Program-made: the position numbers and the translations under genes
The notes under the pieces: model-generated
Seen by the model: only the letters and a program-made list of their open reading frames with translations
What the model was told of the DNA's origin: nothing
Database searches by the model: none
Shown: piece by piece, positions 23,548-35,393 of the stretch
How positions within the stretch are numbered: the first letter of the stretch is position 1
Layout of the letters: the number at the start of each line of letters is the position of its first letter
From: Ostrinia nubilalis
Lineage: Eukaryota > Arthropoda > Insecta > Lepidoptera > Crambidae
Direction of reading: 5' to 3'
Assembly (NCBI RefSeq): GCF_963855985.1
Contig: NC_087105.1
Span: 8,000,501 to 8,064,500, forward strand
Length of the DNA stretch: 64,000 nucleotides

Positions 23548-24326
23548 AATATTGGTTAAATTATTTTCTTGCTGTATATGGGTATTTATTATAACAACAA
23601 AAAAGCAATCGGCTCTCACTAGGAGCTTTATAATTACAACCGCATGCGTAGTAATAGACAGCCAATATCCGCTGACTTCATGGAATGATTAATCAAAAAA
23701 GCAGTCAAGTGTGAGTCGGATCGCACAAGATGGGTTCAGTACCTACTATATCGTAAAATATGGTAGTCACTGAGGACACAAGCATGGAAGGTGAAATAGC
23801 ACGTATTGGGAGTGGCCAAGTCCAGACTGCTGTAAATATGTATAGATTGGTCGCTGATGCTAATCCAGTTATAGATCGTGTCACCCACGAAGACGAGCTC
23901 CACCATTCTTCCGCGAATGTCTGAGTGTTATCGGTACACGCTAAATTATCCATGAGTGCACACGCATACTACAATAATGACGCTCGGATTGCTCGGATCA
24001 AACTCCCCGCACCCCGCGCAATCCTCGACCAAATATTGCCGGGGCGCGTCTTCGTGGATGAAACGATTGATGTATATCGGGGGCGTTTAAACGCAGTGTC
24101 GTTTTGGCACCTTTGGGTATGGAACCCCAAAAGGCCCACTTAAGTATTATTCTTGTTAACAGTCTTGTGCTTCGTAAATGGAACATCGATAAATAAACCT
24201 CGTGTTGATGTAAGTGGGTATAGACCGCGCCAATTGACTTTGGCAATCTTGCAAATAAATATATTTGATTTGATTTGCAAATCAAAGTCTGCGATAGCGG
24301 ATTCAAATCTTAATGGGTCTTAATTA

Positions 24327-24393
24327 ATAAATTGTGCTCTTCGTACAAATAATATTTGTTATACTAAGTATTAGTATGAAGAGCACAATTTAT
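24327..24393. repeat. 20-bp inverted repeat with 27-base loop
   Basis: Left arm ATAAATTGTGCTCTTCGTAC (24327-24346) and right arm 24374-24393 are complementary with one mismatch. No coding content. Confidence 0.88.
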
Positions 24394-24691
24394 ATTATGA
24401 GTCACAAATAATAAGAAGGTAAGGAAGGTAATAAGAAGGTACGTGTATCCATGGTGTTTAATATAATTAAGTACATATATTATGAATTAGTTACCTTTCT
24501 AGTCTACGAAATTTGAGGCTAGATAATTGGTAGGTAAATCTAAAGCAATAATAGTCGATTTACATAAAACCTAAAGCTATTAACTTAAATATACAGTTTA
24601 ATACTTATTCGAAACCTTAAAGAGTTTTTAAGCGTTTGAGCACGCCTTGTGAAATCAATCACATTCTTGTAAAACTTTGTTAATATACCTA

Positions 24692-25106
24692 CACTCGGTA
24701 TCAAATAAATCGCACCTCCCGCGACTTTCAAACGTAGGTATGCATCCCCACTTCGCATCACCATAAAGCTTAATTTCATTACAGGAAAGGTTTTTACCCC
24801 AAAAATGTGTCTTTAGAAGGATCCAGTGTCTCTTCTTAAAGCGACAGGTAGTTACGCTTGAGCCAACTTTCATTGTCATAAAACTGTTAAATTGGAATTA
24901 ATCGCTATATATCTGTTAGAGGCTTTTTTCAAGTCACATAATATGTATTGTATATGGCACCTGTTAATTGTTTGTAAAAAAAAAATCTTTAAGTTTATTT
25001 ATTGAGCTTTCAAATAACACCTATATTGTCGGGGCGATATGATTGTGTTAGAAGAAAATGTGTAAATTAACTGTCGCTAGAGGTGCGATTTATTTGACGC
25101 CGAGTG
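24692..25106. mobile_element. Tc1/mariner-type MITE, copy 2 (different termini)
   Basis: TA-flanked inverted termini CACTCGGTATCAAATAAATC and GATTTATTTGACGCCGAGTG are present. The interior aligns with the element at 18072-18608 over several blocks, yet the ends differ, so the two are related subfamilies. Non-coding. Confidence 0.84.
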
Positions 25107-25365
25107 TATTTGACTAAGTTTGGTTTTACTGCTATGACTATAGCAATCATTTATTATTTGAAATAAACTTTTTAAAGCTTTTCAAACTGAACGACTAAAG
25201 GGCCTTTTATTTCACAGAACAATTGTTGTAATATGCTATCTCTATCTATATTGGAGTGTAACATTGTTTATTGGCTGTAAAGCTTGTAGCAAAATGGTTA
25301 CGAGCAACTCGTACATTTAGTCATAGTGTTGCCCATTTATGTTCAGCTAACAGACCGTGTGTCTA

Positions 25366-27020
25366 TCTATATTTATAAAAGCGAAAGGTAACTGATTGAC
25401 TGAAGGTTCGGACAAACCAACGCGTGCAGCGATGGCGATGGCGATGGCGACCACTGCGCGTGCAAAAGTTGTTTCACACTGCCGCGACCGCGATGGCGAT
25501 CACTGCGCGTGCAGGTTGTCACTGTCACGCATATTGTCAATCACGCCTATTCGGCAAAATGAAAACTGAATTAAATGATTTGTTTGGAGCTTTTGATGCA
25601 ATTGAGACAGTGGAAACACGTTTTCACTCAAGTTTATTCAGGCGGCCATATACCTATTATAGAATGAGACAGGATTACATGCGGTATAGGTAGTAGGTAT
25701 TGGTTACTCATAACCAAGCTATATTTCTGGCTTCGTTTGTAGTCCCTAGAGCCCTAACAATAACTTTTAATTAGATTTAAAGAAAGGTTTGATAGGAAGG
25801 AGGACTGCACTAAGGCTTTCTTGGCCTTGGCCGAAATGAAACACAACGCGGACGGTTGATATCTGGTTTATTACTGTTATGCTATTGCTATATGTATACA
25901 AGATTTACATAATGTACACAATTCAATGTGTCCAGTCCAATATGCCGTCGGTGTAGAGTGCCTACGGTGCACGTTCGTTCAGGGTTCATGGGCCAGTCGG
26001 CTAGCATGTTGTAGGTCGCGGTCGATGCTGACGTGCTCGTACAGTATCCTTGTGGGCAAGTGAGATTATATCCAATTCATCTTTTTCCTTGAGGGAAAAA
26101 ATTTGCCCCCATTACCTTTTACCATTGTCGTTCTTATCGTTAAATCGCACAAAACTACACAGAACTCAACACAACATCTATCAAAATCAATTTTCATTTT
26201 CATTTTTGGTGCAACAGTCATCTTGACATTTACTTTTTTTAAGGCAAAGGAAATTACATTATGCCCCCAAACCACAGAGTACATAATAGTCCAAATATCT
26301 TTTTTGTCTTCAATAATAACCCAAAAATACAAAAAGACATCAGTTTTGATCAACTAGGTGTTTCTAGTGGCACTAAATTAATGACTGAGACGTTTGATGA
26401 CTTTAATTAGGTTTTTATTTATGGCATACTTAGAATTGCTCTAGGGCCTTTGAGAAAGCTGCAGACATGTACATTCTCAATTATTTTGTTCTGCAGATGA
26501 TAATCGTTATCTCAATTTTATTTATGAAGTTGGAGAAGCAGGTTCTCGAGAAAACTAGAAAAAAATGTTTATTACATAAAAATAAATTCTGATATTGATA
26601 CTTTATTCTAAAACCTTTTTTATTATTCAAGTAGGTCAGACTAGTGGTATGTTATGAATAATATTCATTTTTAATTGTGTAAAAACTTTTTAACAGATCC
26701 TACTTACTATTTATTACATCGATTTTAAAAAACAGAAACGTCACAGTGACAAATTCGCGATGATCGCCGCTGCGTGCAGACGCTGCATAGATCGCCGCGA
26801 CCAATGACAGGACGCGTTGATGTGAACACATCGCTACAAATTCATACACGCTGTCTGGTCGCCATCGCCATCGTCATCGTGCACGCTGGCTGCACGCGTT
26901 GGTCTGGTCTAACCTTTACTCACTCACATCACGAAATCTCAGAAACTACAAGTGCTACAAGTCTCAAATTTTGCATGGAGGTTCTTTTTACGCGCATACG
27001 AAGCCGCGGGCGGCCGCTAT
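25366..27020 (+). mobile_element. Helitron, interrupted by a 1.5-kb inverted-repeat element
   Basis: The 5' end TCTATATTTATAAAAGCG and the 3' end CGCGGGCGGCCGCTAT (CTAG mutated to CTAT) match the Helitron at 52844-53288. The Helitron body stops after ACTGATTGACTGA near 25402 and resumes with CTCACTCACATCACGAAATC after 26916. Confidence 0.72.
25403..26916. mobile_element. 1.5-kb element with GC-rich subterminal repeats, nested in a Helitron
   Basis: Left end AAGGTTCGGACAAACCAACG with CGTGCAGC following, and right end (complement) AAGGTTAGACCAGACCAACG with CGTGCAGC following, form a roughly 28-bp imperfect inverted repeat. Iterated GATGGCGATGGCGACC and TGCGCGTGCA words follow each end. The middle is AT-rich with no recognisable transposase. 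The target duplication cannot be read because the surrounding Helitron is itself a TGAC repeat there. Superfamily unknown. Confidence 0.66.
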
Positions 27021-27896
27021 TTTAAAATAAAAATATTTTTCCGCATTCCCTTGTAACCGCATGCTGTAGATACTTCGTGACGCGCCCCATCACTCATTTA
27101 TAGCGTGTTACAATCCATTGTAAGACGCTCGTACTTCGCATGGTAAGGATGTGGTTACACTGTAGTGTAGATAATGTGCGAAGATTAGACTTGACTTTGT
27201 GTAAAAATAATCCTTCAAAATCCACCGAGAGGTAGAAAAATTGAAGATTTTTAAATTCTTTTAACTAAGCTAATATTAAGGTGATTTGAAATATTTGTTA
27301 TACCGACTTTGGGGGTTGTATGTAACGTGTATTTTAATGTTATATTTACAAACAATGGGGTAAATGTGTCCAGATGGCGGTCCGGTACAATATAATTAAA
27401 AAACGTCTTCTCAGGGGTTAAGATAACTATTTTAATACTTGTTTTTTTCCGAAAAAGGGAGTAGCTGTAAGCCAGTGAAATGTAAAATATTAACACAATA
27501 ACTCAACAGCAGTAGCAACCAATCATGAAAATGTAAACGATAGTTACCCTTTGACGACAAGAAGGAAACAGCAGTCTCTATCAAAGTCAAATGCAATTTT
27601 CATGCATGAGTCTCCTTGCCTTTAAGATCAACACACTCCACCCACAGTGTAGCCTCAGCCTGCCATGCACTGCACAGTGTGGTCTGCCCCTTACTCAAAC
27701 AACGTGATATATAGGCCGCCAGCGCGCCCTCTAGGCGATGACTTACGATCACACTGTTGCAACCCGCACTTAACTATTACATATCGCTCGCTTAGCTCGA
27801 GCTGGAAAAGCGAGCGGATGCTAAGCTGAGCGCAACACTATCATTATACAAATGCGGCCCGAACATGAATATTTAGGTCTTTGATCGGTAATCTTA

Positions 27897-28100
27897 TCTA
27901 TATATATAAAAGAAAGTCGTGTTAGTTACTCCACTTATAACTCAAGAACGGCTGAACCGATTTAGCTGAAAATTGTCAGGGAGGTAGTTTAGAGCCAGGA
28001 AAAGGACATAGGATACTTTTTATCCCGTTCGAAATTTAAAAAAAAAGTCTGCTTATTTATTGCCATTAAAAGGCGGAACAGAGTTCGCCGGGTCAGCTAG
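27897..28100 (+). mobile_element. 204-bp non-autonomous Helitron with 3' hairpin
   Basis: It starts TCTATATATATAAAAGAAAG after A and ends CTAG before T. A short hairpin (GGCGGAAC...GTTCGCC) lies just upstream of CTAG. These are the three structural hallmarks of Helitron ends. The body phrase AACGGCTGAACCGATTTAGC is widespread in Lepidoptera. Confidence 0.86.
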
Positions 28101-28949
28101 TGTATGATATTTGTAAGTTATGATGGAAGCCATTGTAACAATACAAAAAATTAAGCTGACTCTACATTAAATTTCCCGCAAAATATTATGTCCATCTTGT
28201 TTAACATTAGTTAAGTATCTAGGAAATGGAAATCATAACATACCAGTAAGTATTTCATAATATGCGGTCTCGAAGTCGGAAATATTTTTCATACAGCTTC
28301 TCTACTTTTTATCCTCTTTTAAATTATTTGCGACTAAAAATAACCAAATAGCATATTAAATATGTATTTTTCTTCTAGGTCTAATTGATGTGTATACTCA
28401 AATGCTTCAAAACGTGTGACTATATTATCAGACAGTGTTATTTTCATATTTACACATCCAATATAGATTGTATACGAGTAAGTTTACATCCTATTCAGAG
28501 TGCACCTAACCGAACGCGTATCCGCACATACAAATAGCGGAGCTTACTAAACGGGAACTAATAAAGTGAACTTGCATACAAATAAATAGGTTCCCACCAA
28601 AATTGCGAAGTGGAAAAACGAGTTCGGTGAATGCGGAATGGCCGGCCAACTTCGGTGATTGCCGTAATTTTAAACAGAGTTCAACTGCAGGACTTGCCTC
28701 CTGATGAGGTTTTTCGGTATTGAGGTACAGGTTTATTGATCAGTTTCTAATTAGCTTGTACCTCTTTAACACTCTCTGATATTGTGGTTTTAAATTGTAG
28801 TTTTGAGTAGTTCTTTGCTATGAGCAAGATTTGGGAATTGCTGTTACGTATTAATTGCAGAAATCTATTTGCCTGTGTGTTGTGTTTTCATTCCGAACCT
28901 AAGCTGTTATACCTACTAAATGGAGTTGTTAGCATTCTTAGTAAAATAA

Positions 28950-29066
28950 GGCTGAGATGCACCACCTAACTTAGGCCGTAACTTTGACGATAACGTTGTT
29001 TTTTGTATGGAGTTTGACAAGTTTTTGACGTTTGTTAAAGTTAAAGTAAGATGGTGCAACCCAGTT
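28950..29066. mobile_element. MITE family B, copy 4
   Basis: It begins GGCTGAGATGCACCACC and ends ATGGTGCAACCCAGTT, flanked by TAA on both sides. It is 117 bp and close in sequence to the copy at 15540-15657. Confidence 0.85.
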
Positions 29067-32000
29067 TAAGTATGATGTGTTTAATAAAGCCCACTTAAAC
29101 TATTACCAAAAAAATCTTGGAAACAAATTACAGACTTTAAAAGTCAGTTTTCTTTTTCAACAAAAACGTAATTCAAAATGTTACTGACAACGTTACAAGC
29201 AAACTTCATAACGGTATTCCATAAAAATCCAAAAGAAAAACTATGCCTTGACTTCAGCAAACTTTATTTAAAGTTAGCATATTTCACATTCAGTTTTTGC
29301 TTGGCATTGGAGGATTTCATTTCTTATTTATCATTCACGAAGCGCATGCTTCGCCGTCGCTTTATTCAGTACGATTTACTTTCCATACATCTACATGCAT
29401 TACTAAACAAACGCGGCGTAAATTTCAGCAGGAACTGACTGGTATTTCGAGGGGCTCGTTTACAATTTAAAATTCTGCGATAAACATATGTAGATAGGGG
29501 CTGGCATAATAAATTGTGGAGAAGGCAGGCCCGGTGGGGCACTAGGCCAGTTAATAAAATCACTTTGATAGCCGATGCCGTGCACTCCGCCAGTTACGTG
29601 GAAAGGATTACGTTTAAAGACCTTTGTTTATTAAAATACTCGTTTGGATACTCGTAAAAGGTTTATTACTGGAATTTACAGCGGAGGCACTCACAATATG
29701 TCTGTTGCAGGTTTAGAAATAATGGGTTTTGGAAGATTTCGGTATGTACCTGCAAATGAAATTGGTGTCAAGTAAGACACAGCTTCTTTAGAAACAGTTC
29801 ATTCTAGACCTAAAGCCAACTTAGTTTTCAATTTCCAATTGGCTATAAATTAAGATTTTTACTAGTTTTGAAATCAATATTTAGTGAACTGAGTTCGCGA
29901 CCTGAAGATCTCATTTGTACCCTTTGCCATACAAAATCAATCTCATTTTGACAGCTAATAAATCCATTAAGTTGCTGGTTGCTACCCTGTTATCGGTTTG
30001 ATGGGGTATTGTCATATAATTTCCAACTAAATTCATTCGACAGTGTCAGTTATATCAAACAGCAAATATCACACCTTTAGTCGAAGAGAATCGAGACATT
30101 TTCGCTCAAACACTTTGCTTAGCCAAGTAATATCTTATTCAGCGTTTTGGCAAGAGCATCTTCTTTGCTCTAAGCCCCTTTGCCTTTCATAAATGAATTA
30201 CATCCAAGATTTTGTGACAGTGATTTGGGAACCGTTTGAAGCAAAGGACCCAGTGCGGTCCCTTGTGGCACCCTGAAGGCCTTTGTTTTAGATTGACGGT
30301 GGTGAACATCTTGATGGTGTTTTTTGCCAAATTATTCCCTACTCCAACTGTCGTAGTGATGTTTTACTGCAGCAAAAACATTTTGCTCTATAATTCTCGT
30401 ACTAAAGATAATTCGTGTTAGAACTCTTAGATATATCAAAATCTAATTAAGTTTGAGTTTAAGAAACTCCAGTTATGTGCTTAGCTATCGTATCGGAAAT
30501 TACGGTTCAGCTATTTAGGTCACTGGAAAGTTTGAAAAAAAAAACTTTAAAAACGGCAAAGAAATTATTTCTATTACAGAAAGGAGTTGACTGAAGATAA
30601 GGATATTTTTGTTTCAGCCAGACAAGCTATGAGTCATAACGATGAAGACTTCAGAGCTCCTGTTTGACCCTAATTATGGCTTGATACATTTTCATGTGTG
30701 CGGTATCTTAGTAGGTATATCAAAGTTATAAATAAAGAAAGAGTGTTAGTAATCACGAATGGGTTAAATATTTGAGTTATTTACTATGCGGACTAGAATA
30801 ACCAAACAGAATAGAATATCTACGGATTATGTGATACATTCGCGTCAGTGCTATGCAGGTAAGTTCAATAAGATGATACTTATTGATATTAATATTTGTA
30901 TGAGTTTTCGCATTAGTTCAGACTAAACTTAAAAACTTGAACTAGTACTAATTTTTAATTTAGGAAATGGTAGAGGATCAATTAGGACAATTTGAAATTG
31001 GAAATCTTAAAGATGCACAAGATTTTGTTTAAAATTAGACAAAAATAGAAAACGAATTCTTCGAATTACGGAAAATCATTAAGCCCAATCACTTGATCTT
31101 TACTGAAATATAAACTGACTTTAATCTTTGGCGTTTCGTATCACTTTGCTAAAATATTGGTTGTTTACATCATTAAGTTTTATCCGCCATCACATTTTTA
31201 CCGTCCATAATTCTGACGGGGGCCATAACGAGCCTTGCCCATGGTACGGCATTAAGGTTGCTAATAAAATCAGTTCCGTCTAATCGTTATGCCGTGGACT
31301 ACATTATGTTTAGCATAAGGAATTTTTGTGTGAAAATTAAAATAGTATTTTTGGATATCCTCGATTACTATTGTATGTATAGGGAGTAGTAGGGAAGTTG
31401 GTAAAAGAGTAAAATAGTAAAACAAAAGAGTACGGCTTAATTTTGAATTTTTGATCTCATCTGATGGAAAGTTATGACCAGGCCGAAGGTGGAAGTTACA
31501 CTCACAATATTTAACGACAGCGAAGAACTGTCTAACCTCCAACTGCTTAACAATACTTTTGACTTCGTGGTTATGGTCACAGATTAAGGTAAGATAGTGG
31601 TAGCCAGCCAGATAAGACTTAGAACAAGCCAATCAAACCGAGCAAGAAATTTGCTATCACTGGGAACCAAAACCCGAACCACTAGGAGAGACTTATCACA
31701 GACAACAGTACAGGTAAAACTACTTACAGCTCTAAAAGGTTCGATACTAAAATTTATGTTTGATTATGCTTTGTATAAACGCGCTCTATTAACCTAAGTG
31801 ATCTATGCGTTGTAACTTGCCGGGAACGCCACGGCACTCCAAACGCGATATCGCAGTACATTATTGTAATAACACCACTCGGCGGTTCTTTGACGGCGGG
31901 GTCGTGTGTAACCTCTCATTTTCCTTACCGAAATTCAAAGGAGTTCTAACAAAGCTTTGTTTTGCATCCCTCCACGAAAGCCTGAAAGGCTGGCTTTTTA

Positions 32001-32469
32001 GATAAGGTTCTCTTATAAATTTCCAGCATAGAACAGACGTGGAAGAAGTTTTTTCTGTGTGAGAATGCGAGCAGATGGCGCGGTTCTCATTCTAGTGGGA
32101 GGGTCGGAAGTTATTTGCAGAATCGTTTCACTCGTTAGCCGCAGTTTTGGGCGTAATGAATAGAATTTGTATGACGTCGGCTGATTCGAGTTTAATAAGA
32201 TTCCAACGGGTTTTGATAATGGCATTTAGGGACCTGTATGCAAGTGGTTTGGGATTTTATGTGGCGGTTGTTACTTGGTAAACATGATTTGTTTAGATTT
32301 TTGTTTATTTGTAGTTGGTAAGTTGAAGTTAACCTTACTTGATGAGCTAGTGACTGTAACTCTAACTAAAATCCTTGATAACAAACTTTGTGGCTATAAG
32401 GTTCAAAATCGGTTAAATTTGTGACACGTATATGATACGACAAAGAATATCTATTAATTCTTAACTCAC

Positions 32470-32678
32470 CAATAACAGCGAGGCGGATCTGGAAGTTTCT
32501 GGTCGGCGAGTTCTTGAAGTCGACTCTACACCGGTACACGCCCTCATCATCCAACTGCACCGTGTCCAGGGTCAGAGAAGCCGGCCGGGCCACGGTCGCA
32601 AAGTAGGCCCGCGGACCAAACGCGTTGGGGTCCGACCACTGCAGCGCCTTGTTGAACGACCGGCCCCGAACGTCGAAA
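32470..32678 (-). CDS. Sidestep-like Ig protein, exon B (second half of Ig domain 1)
   Basis: The minus-strand acceptor TTTTTCCAG precedes 32678 and the donor G|GTGAGT follows 32470. The 209-bp exon enters with T, completing AGT (Ser) with exon A, then reads [20 protein letters not shown], through [20 protein letters not shown], to NFQIRLAVI, leaving one [13 protein letters not shown] is the strand-F motif of an Ig V domain with its second cysteine, pairing with the cysteine in LPCDV of exon A. FDVRGR and the [12 protein letters not shown] ending are typical of Sidestep proteins. No stop or frameshift. The longer open frame here runs into intron on both sides and should not be taken as the protein. 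Confidence 0.93.
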
Positions 32679-32840
32679 CTGGAAAAATAACTGAATATAA
32701 GACACACATTTCTATAACAAACATTTTACGGGGTCTGACTACAGGGCCTTGTTGAATGACCGGCTCTGAACATATTAAACTGAAAAAGCAACCCAAATTC
32801 ACTCACTATAAGACACAGATTGCTATAACAAACATTTTAC
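32627..32840. repeat. Tandem duplication covering the 5' end of exon B and its acceptor
   Basis: Unit 1 (32627-32729) holds the first 52 bases of exon B plus 51 bases of upstream intron. Unit 2 (32730-32840) directly abuts it and matches along its length: GGGGTC.GAC, GCCTTGTTGAA.GACCGGC, then ATAACAAACATTTTAC at the end. Unit 2 is diverged and slightly longer (111 against 103 bp). Confidence 0.88.
32730..32789 (-). pseudogene. Decayed partial copy of exon B
   Basis: On the minus strand a CAG acceptor-like site survives, and the peptide RSFNKAL can still be read. Relative to exon B there is one inserted base near the start, a 3-base deletion, and TGG (Trp) changed to TAG. The duplicate also lacks the rest of the exon and any donor, so it cannot act as an alternative exon. 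It lies just upstream of the real acceptor in transcript order. Confidence 0.85.
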
Positions 32841-33781
32841 TTTTACAACCCGCAACTGCAAACAACCGTTTTATAGTTCCGTCAATTTTTGCTCCACTCT
32901 AATATTTAGGTGGACTGTAGTTTCGTGAAACATGGAATATATTTGCAGCAATTCACGTTCTTTATTTCGCATTGCTCAAGGTTCTTGGAGAACAAAATAT
33001 TTGAATTAAAACTTTTTATTGTTGCTTGTATTACATTTCCGAGTTATTTACCTTGAACAAAGCTTCAGTGTATTTTAATAATAGCTTGCTGCGCTTTTGC
33101 ATACAAAATAGAAAGTTCGTCTAATGGATTCCAATTTTAACAAGTGTCGTCTTTTAATATCTCACGTATCTATCTGTAAAGAATGAAAATAAAAATATTA
33201 CGCTTTAGTCTAAAAGAGGAGTGATAGATAACATTTTATATCCATTAGATGATGTTACAGATTTAGCTACACTCACAAAATCCACCAGTTATTAAAATTG
33301 TGTACCACAATAATCCGCGAAATATAAATAGTTCCCTAAGGCTTACAGAAACTATTTTGCATATGAGCCCATTACAGGGTTAATAATACCAAACTGGCTG
33401 TACTGCTATAAATTAAAATCTAAATGATTACAAGTTATAACCCGGTCCAGTTAACTGCGCACCTGGCTGCCGTGACGTCACATCGACGCTCTGATCCTGG
33501 GAGGGCCAGTCGCATTCCAGCGAGGTGCTCAGTGAGCTCGATCGGGTTGTATCACAGATCACAGAAACTAAGGGGAGATGTGACAAGGGGGTGGGGCCGG
33601 TGTTGCAGCGTTGCAGCAATATGCCCAAAAACAGAACATATTGCTGCAGACGTCATAATGTAAACAGTTTACATTGCTTGCGTATACCGCAGTGGTTAAT
33701 GAACACTTAATTTGATTACTTTGTTTGTGTCAATTTCGAATGCGACACTGAGTTTCGAACTCAGCGCATTAGTTGGCATCA

Positions 33782-33963
33782 GTGTGCCTACCATGAGTTT
33801 ACGTTAGGTGTGCTCGCTAGCGACTGCGTAAAAAAATGACATTTAGATGTATGACATATTGTGCAGCGCCCCTAGCGGCTACTTTCAAGAAATAAAATCT
33901 TCATAGAATCTTTTGACGTATTCGCTAGCGAGCTCACCTAACGTAAACTCATGGTAGGCACAC
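33782..33963. mobile_element. 182-bp MITE with about 48-bp terminal inverted repeats
   Basis: Left arm GTGTGCCTACCATGAGTTTA, continuing through CGTTAGGTGTGCTCGCTAGC, is mirrored at the right with very few mismatches. The arms make up over half the element. A diverged relative lies at 35262-35393. The target duplication is unclear. Confidence 0.88.
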
Positions 33964-34267
33964 AGATCTCTTTTATAACTCTATGGGTTGTATAGTCTTT
34001 TGGAAGTCATTGGAAGGTAATGCCTAAATTATTGTAGCAGACGTTCTGAAGCGAACTTTAAAGTGCTTTAGAAAATAACTTTAGTTTTATAAGTTACACT
34101 GGTACTTAGACGAGAATTCGATTACTCATTGAAAATATTTGGCGAACAATAAGTAACAAGATTTTAGATTATGGTCAAGTTTTGGAACTTTTAAGCGTCT
34201 CGCACAGTTGGCGCTTTATGATTTTTTCCCGACTACGCTTGTGTTTTTTGTATGTTTTACAGTAAAA

Positions 34268-34378
34268 GGTCGCGGGAAGAACCTGGATGCGGGCAGTGCA
34301 GGACCGTACATTGTGGAAAACCTTGGAGGAGGCCTTTGTCCAGCAACGGACGTCATTTGGCTAAAACGAACGAACGAA
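34268..34378 (+). mobile_element. 5'-truncated RTE tail
   Basis: The plus strand carries the RTE 3' end: GTCGCGGGAAGAACCTGGAT, then GTGGAAAACCTTGGAGG and GGCCTTTGTCCAGCA, followed by a CGAACGAACGAAC tail. It is the same family as the full-length copy at 37125-40294. The frame is diverged. Confidence 0.72.
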
Positions 34379-35261
34379 CAGTAAAATATTTTATACTGAA
34401 AGGTATCACAAAAAATAAGGAAATAAATGGTCCGAGCGGTAGCAAACGGTATACTACGAGTATATCCATCGCCGATAGAAACATCTTGAAAACTAACCCC
34501 TTTTCGCAGACTTACGACGTCACATTAGTAGCGGGTCTGAATCACAAATTGCCGTCGACGGGTCGTGGTGGCCGCCGAGGCGCCGTGCACCATTAATCAT
34601 GGCGCTCTTCAGCAAAAAGACCTCATGAGATTGGGATCAATGGGAACTAGTTAGAAGTAGAGTTGACTAGTTACGGATGGATGGAGACTAGTTTCTATTT
34701 TTTTTCATAGTCTTCACCTTAGTATTTAGGTGACGTATAGACTTAATATTGCTATCAAACGATATTGATCGATGGTGACTAAAATTTTTAAGGGATTCTT
34801 GCAAATTGGATTGTACGACCTTCAGAAACCTTCAGTCTTGTAAAACGGCATGGCTGAAAATGTCTGTGCTTTATATTCAGCCGCATAAGGAACCGATTTC
34901 ACGAGTATGGCTATCATCTAAAGAGTTTCTTACTTTAAATCATATAAACATCGAGAAAACTTTACAATAATGGCGATGTTATGAATACAACTATTCAAAT
35001 AGAAACCCACGTCATAGCAATACAAGAAAGAATAGCTGGAACAATGATATTAATAATTCATTCGATGCTATCCCAGAATTCCTACGGCGATTCTAAGTGA
35101 GCTCTGCTGTTTGCACAAACATAACTTGCGTCAATACGACTTGAATATTGGATAATTTGTTTGACTGTAAACATTAATTTGAGCTCAAACATTACGTGAG
35201 CATCTTTGAATTTACATTTTGGTGTACGGAACGAACTTATCAACGTTCTGTAGCTTTACCA

Positions 35262-35393
35262 TGAGTTTACATTAAACGAATTCGTTAGGGTGCGTCAAAA
35301 AATCTGTGACTTTTAGTTCAATAGTTACCACTAGTCTTGAGGCTCTGTACAGTCTGTCTTATATTTTATTAAGCAGTCGCTAGCGAGTACGTT
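35262..35393. mobile_element. Diverged relative of the 33782-33963 MITE
   Basis: Left end TACCATGAGTTTACATTAAA and right end GTCGCTAGCGAGTACGTTTA share the family's terminal words but have accumulated changes and lost the outermost bases. Confidence 0.62.

Larger units (their letters stand above)
1025..32469 (-). other. 31.4-kb intron between exons B and C
   Basis: It runs from donor G|GTGAGT at 32469 to acceptor CAG at 1025 on the minus strand. I see no coding exon in it, and the exon phases on either side join without one. Named repeats are listed separately. Stretches where I recognise nothing are roughly 1030-2360, 3960-4710, 5550-8640, 11100-13250, 14540-15530, 15660-16480, 16760-17650, 17720-18070, 20000-21650, 22620-23350, 23560-24690, 27030-27890, 28110-28940 and 29070-32460. 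These are AT-rich with scattered GC-richer blocks (for example 8090-8290, 8860-9060 and 9515-9720). Open frames there are short and lack domain-like composition. Confidence 0.8.

Noticed and set aside
25424..25693. 89-codon open frame rich in Arg and Trp
   Set aside because: Translation of GATGGC subterminal repeats of a DNA element; no domain.
32572..32802. 76-codon minus-strand open frame spanning exon B's edge
   Set aside because: It reads through the decayed exon copy and intron in the wrong frame for the Ig domain.
33424..33710. Overlapping short open frames on both strands
   Set aside because: No domain, no consistent splice signals and no similarity to the Ig gene.
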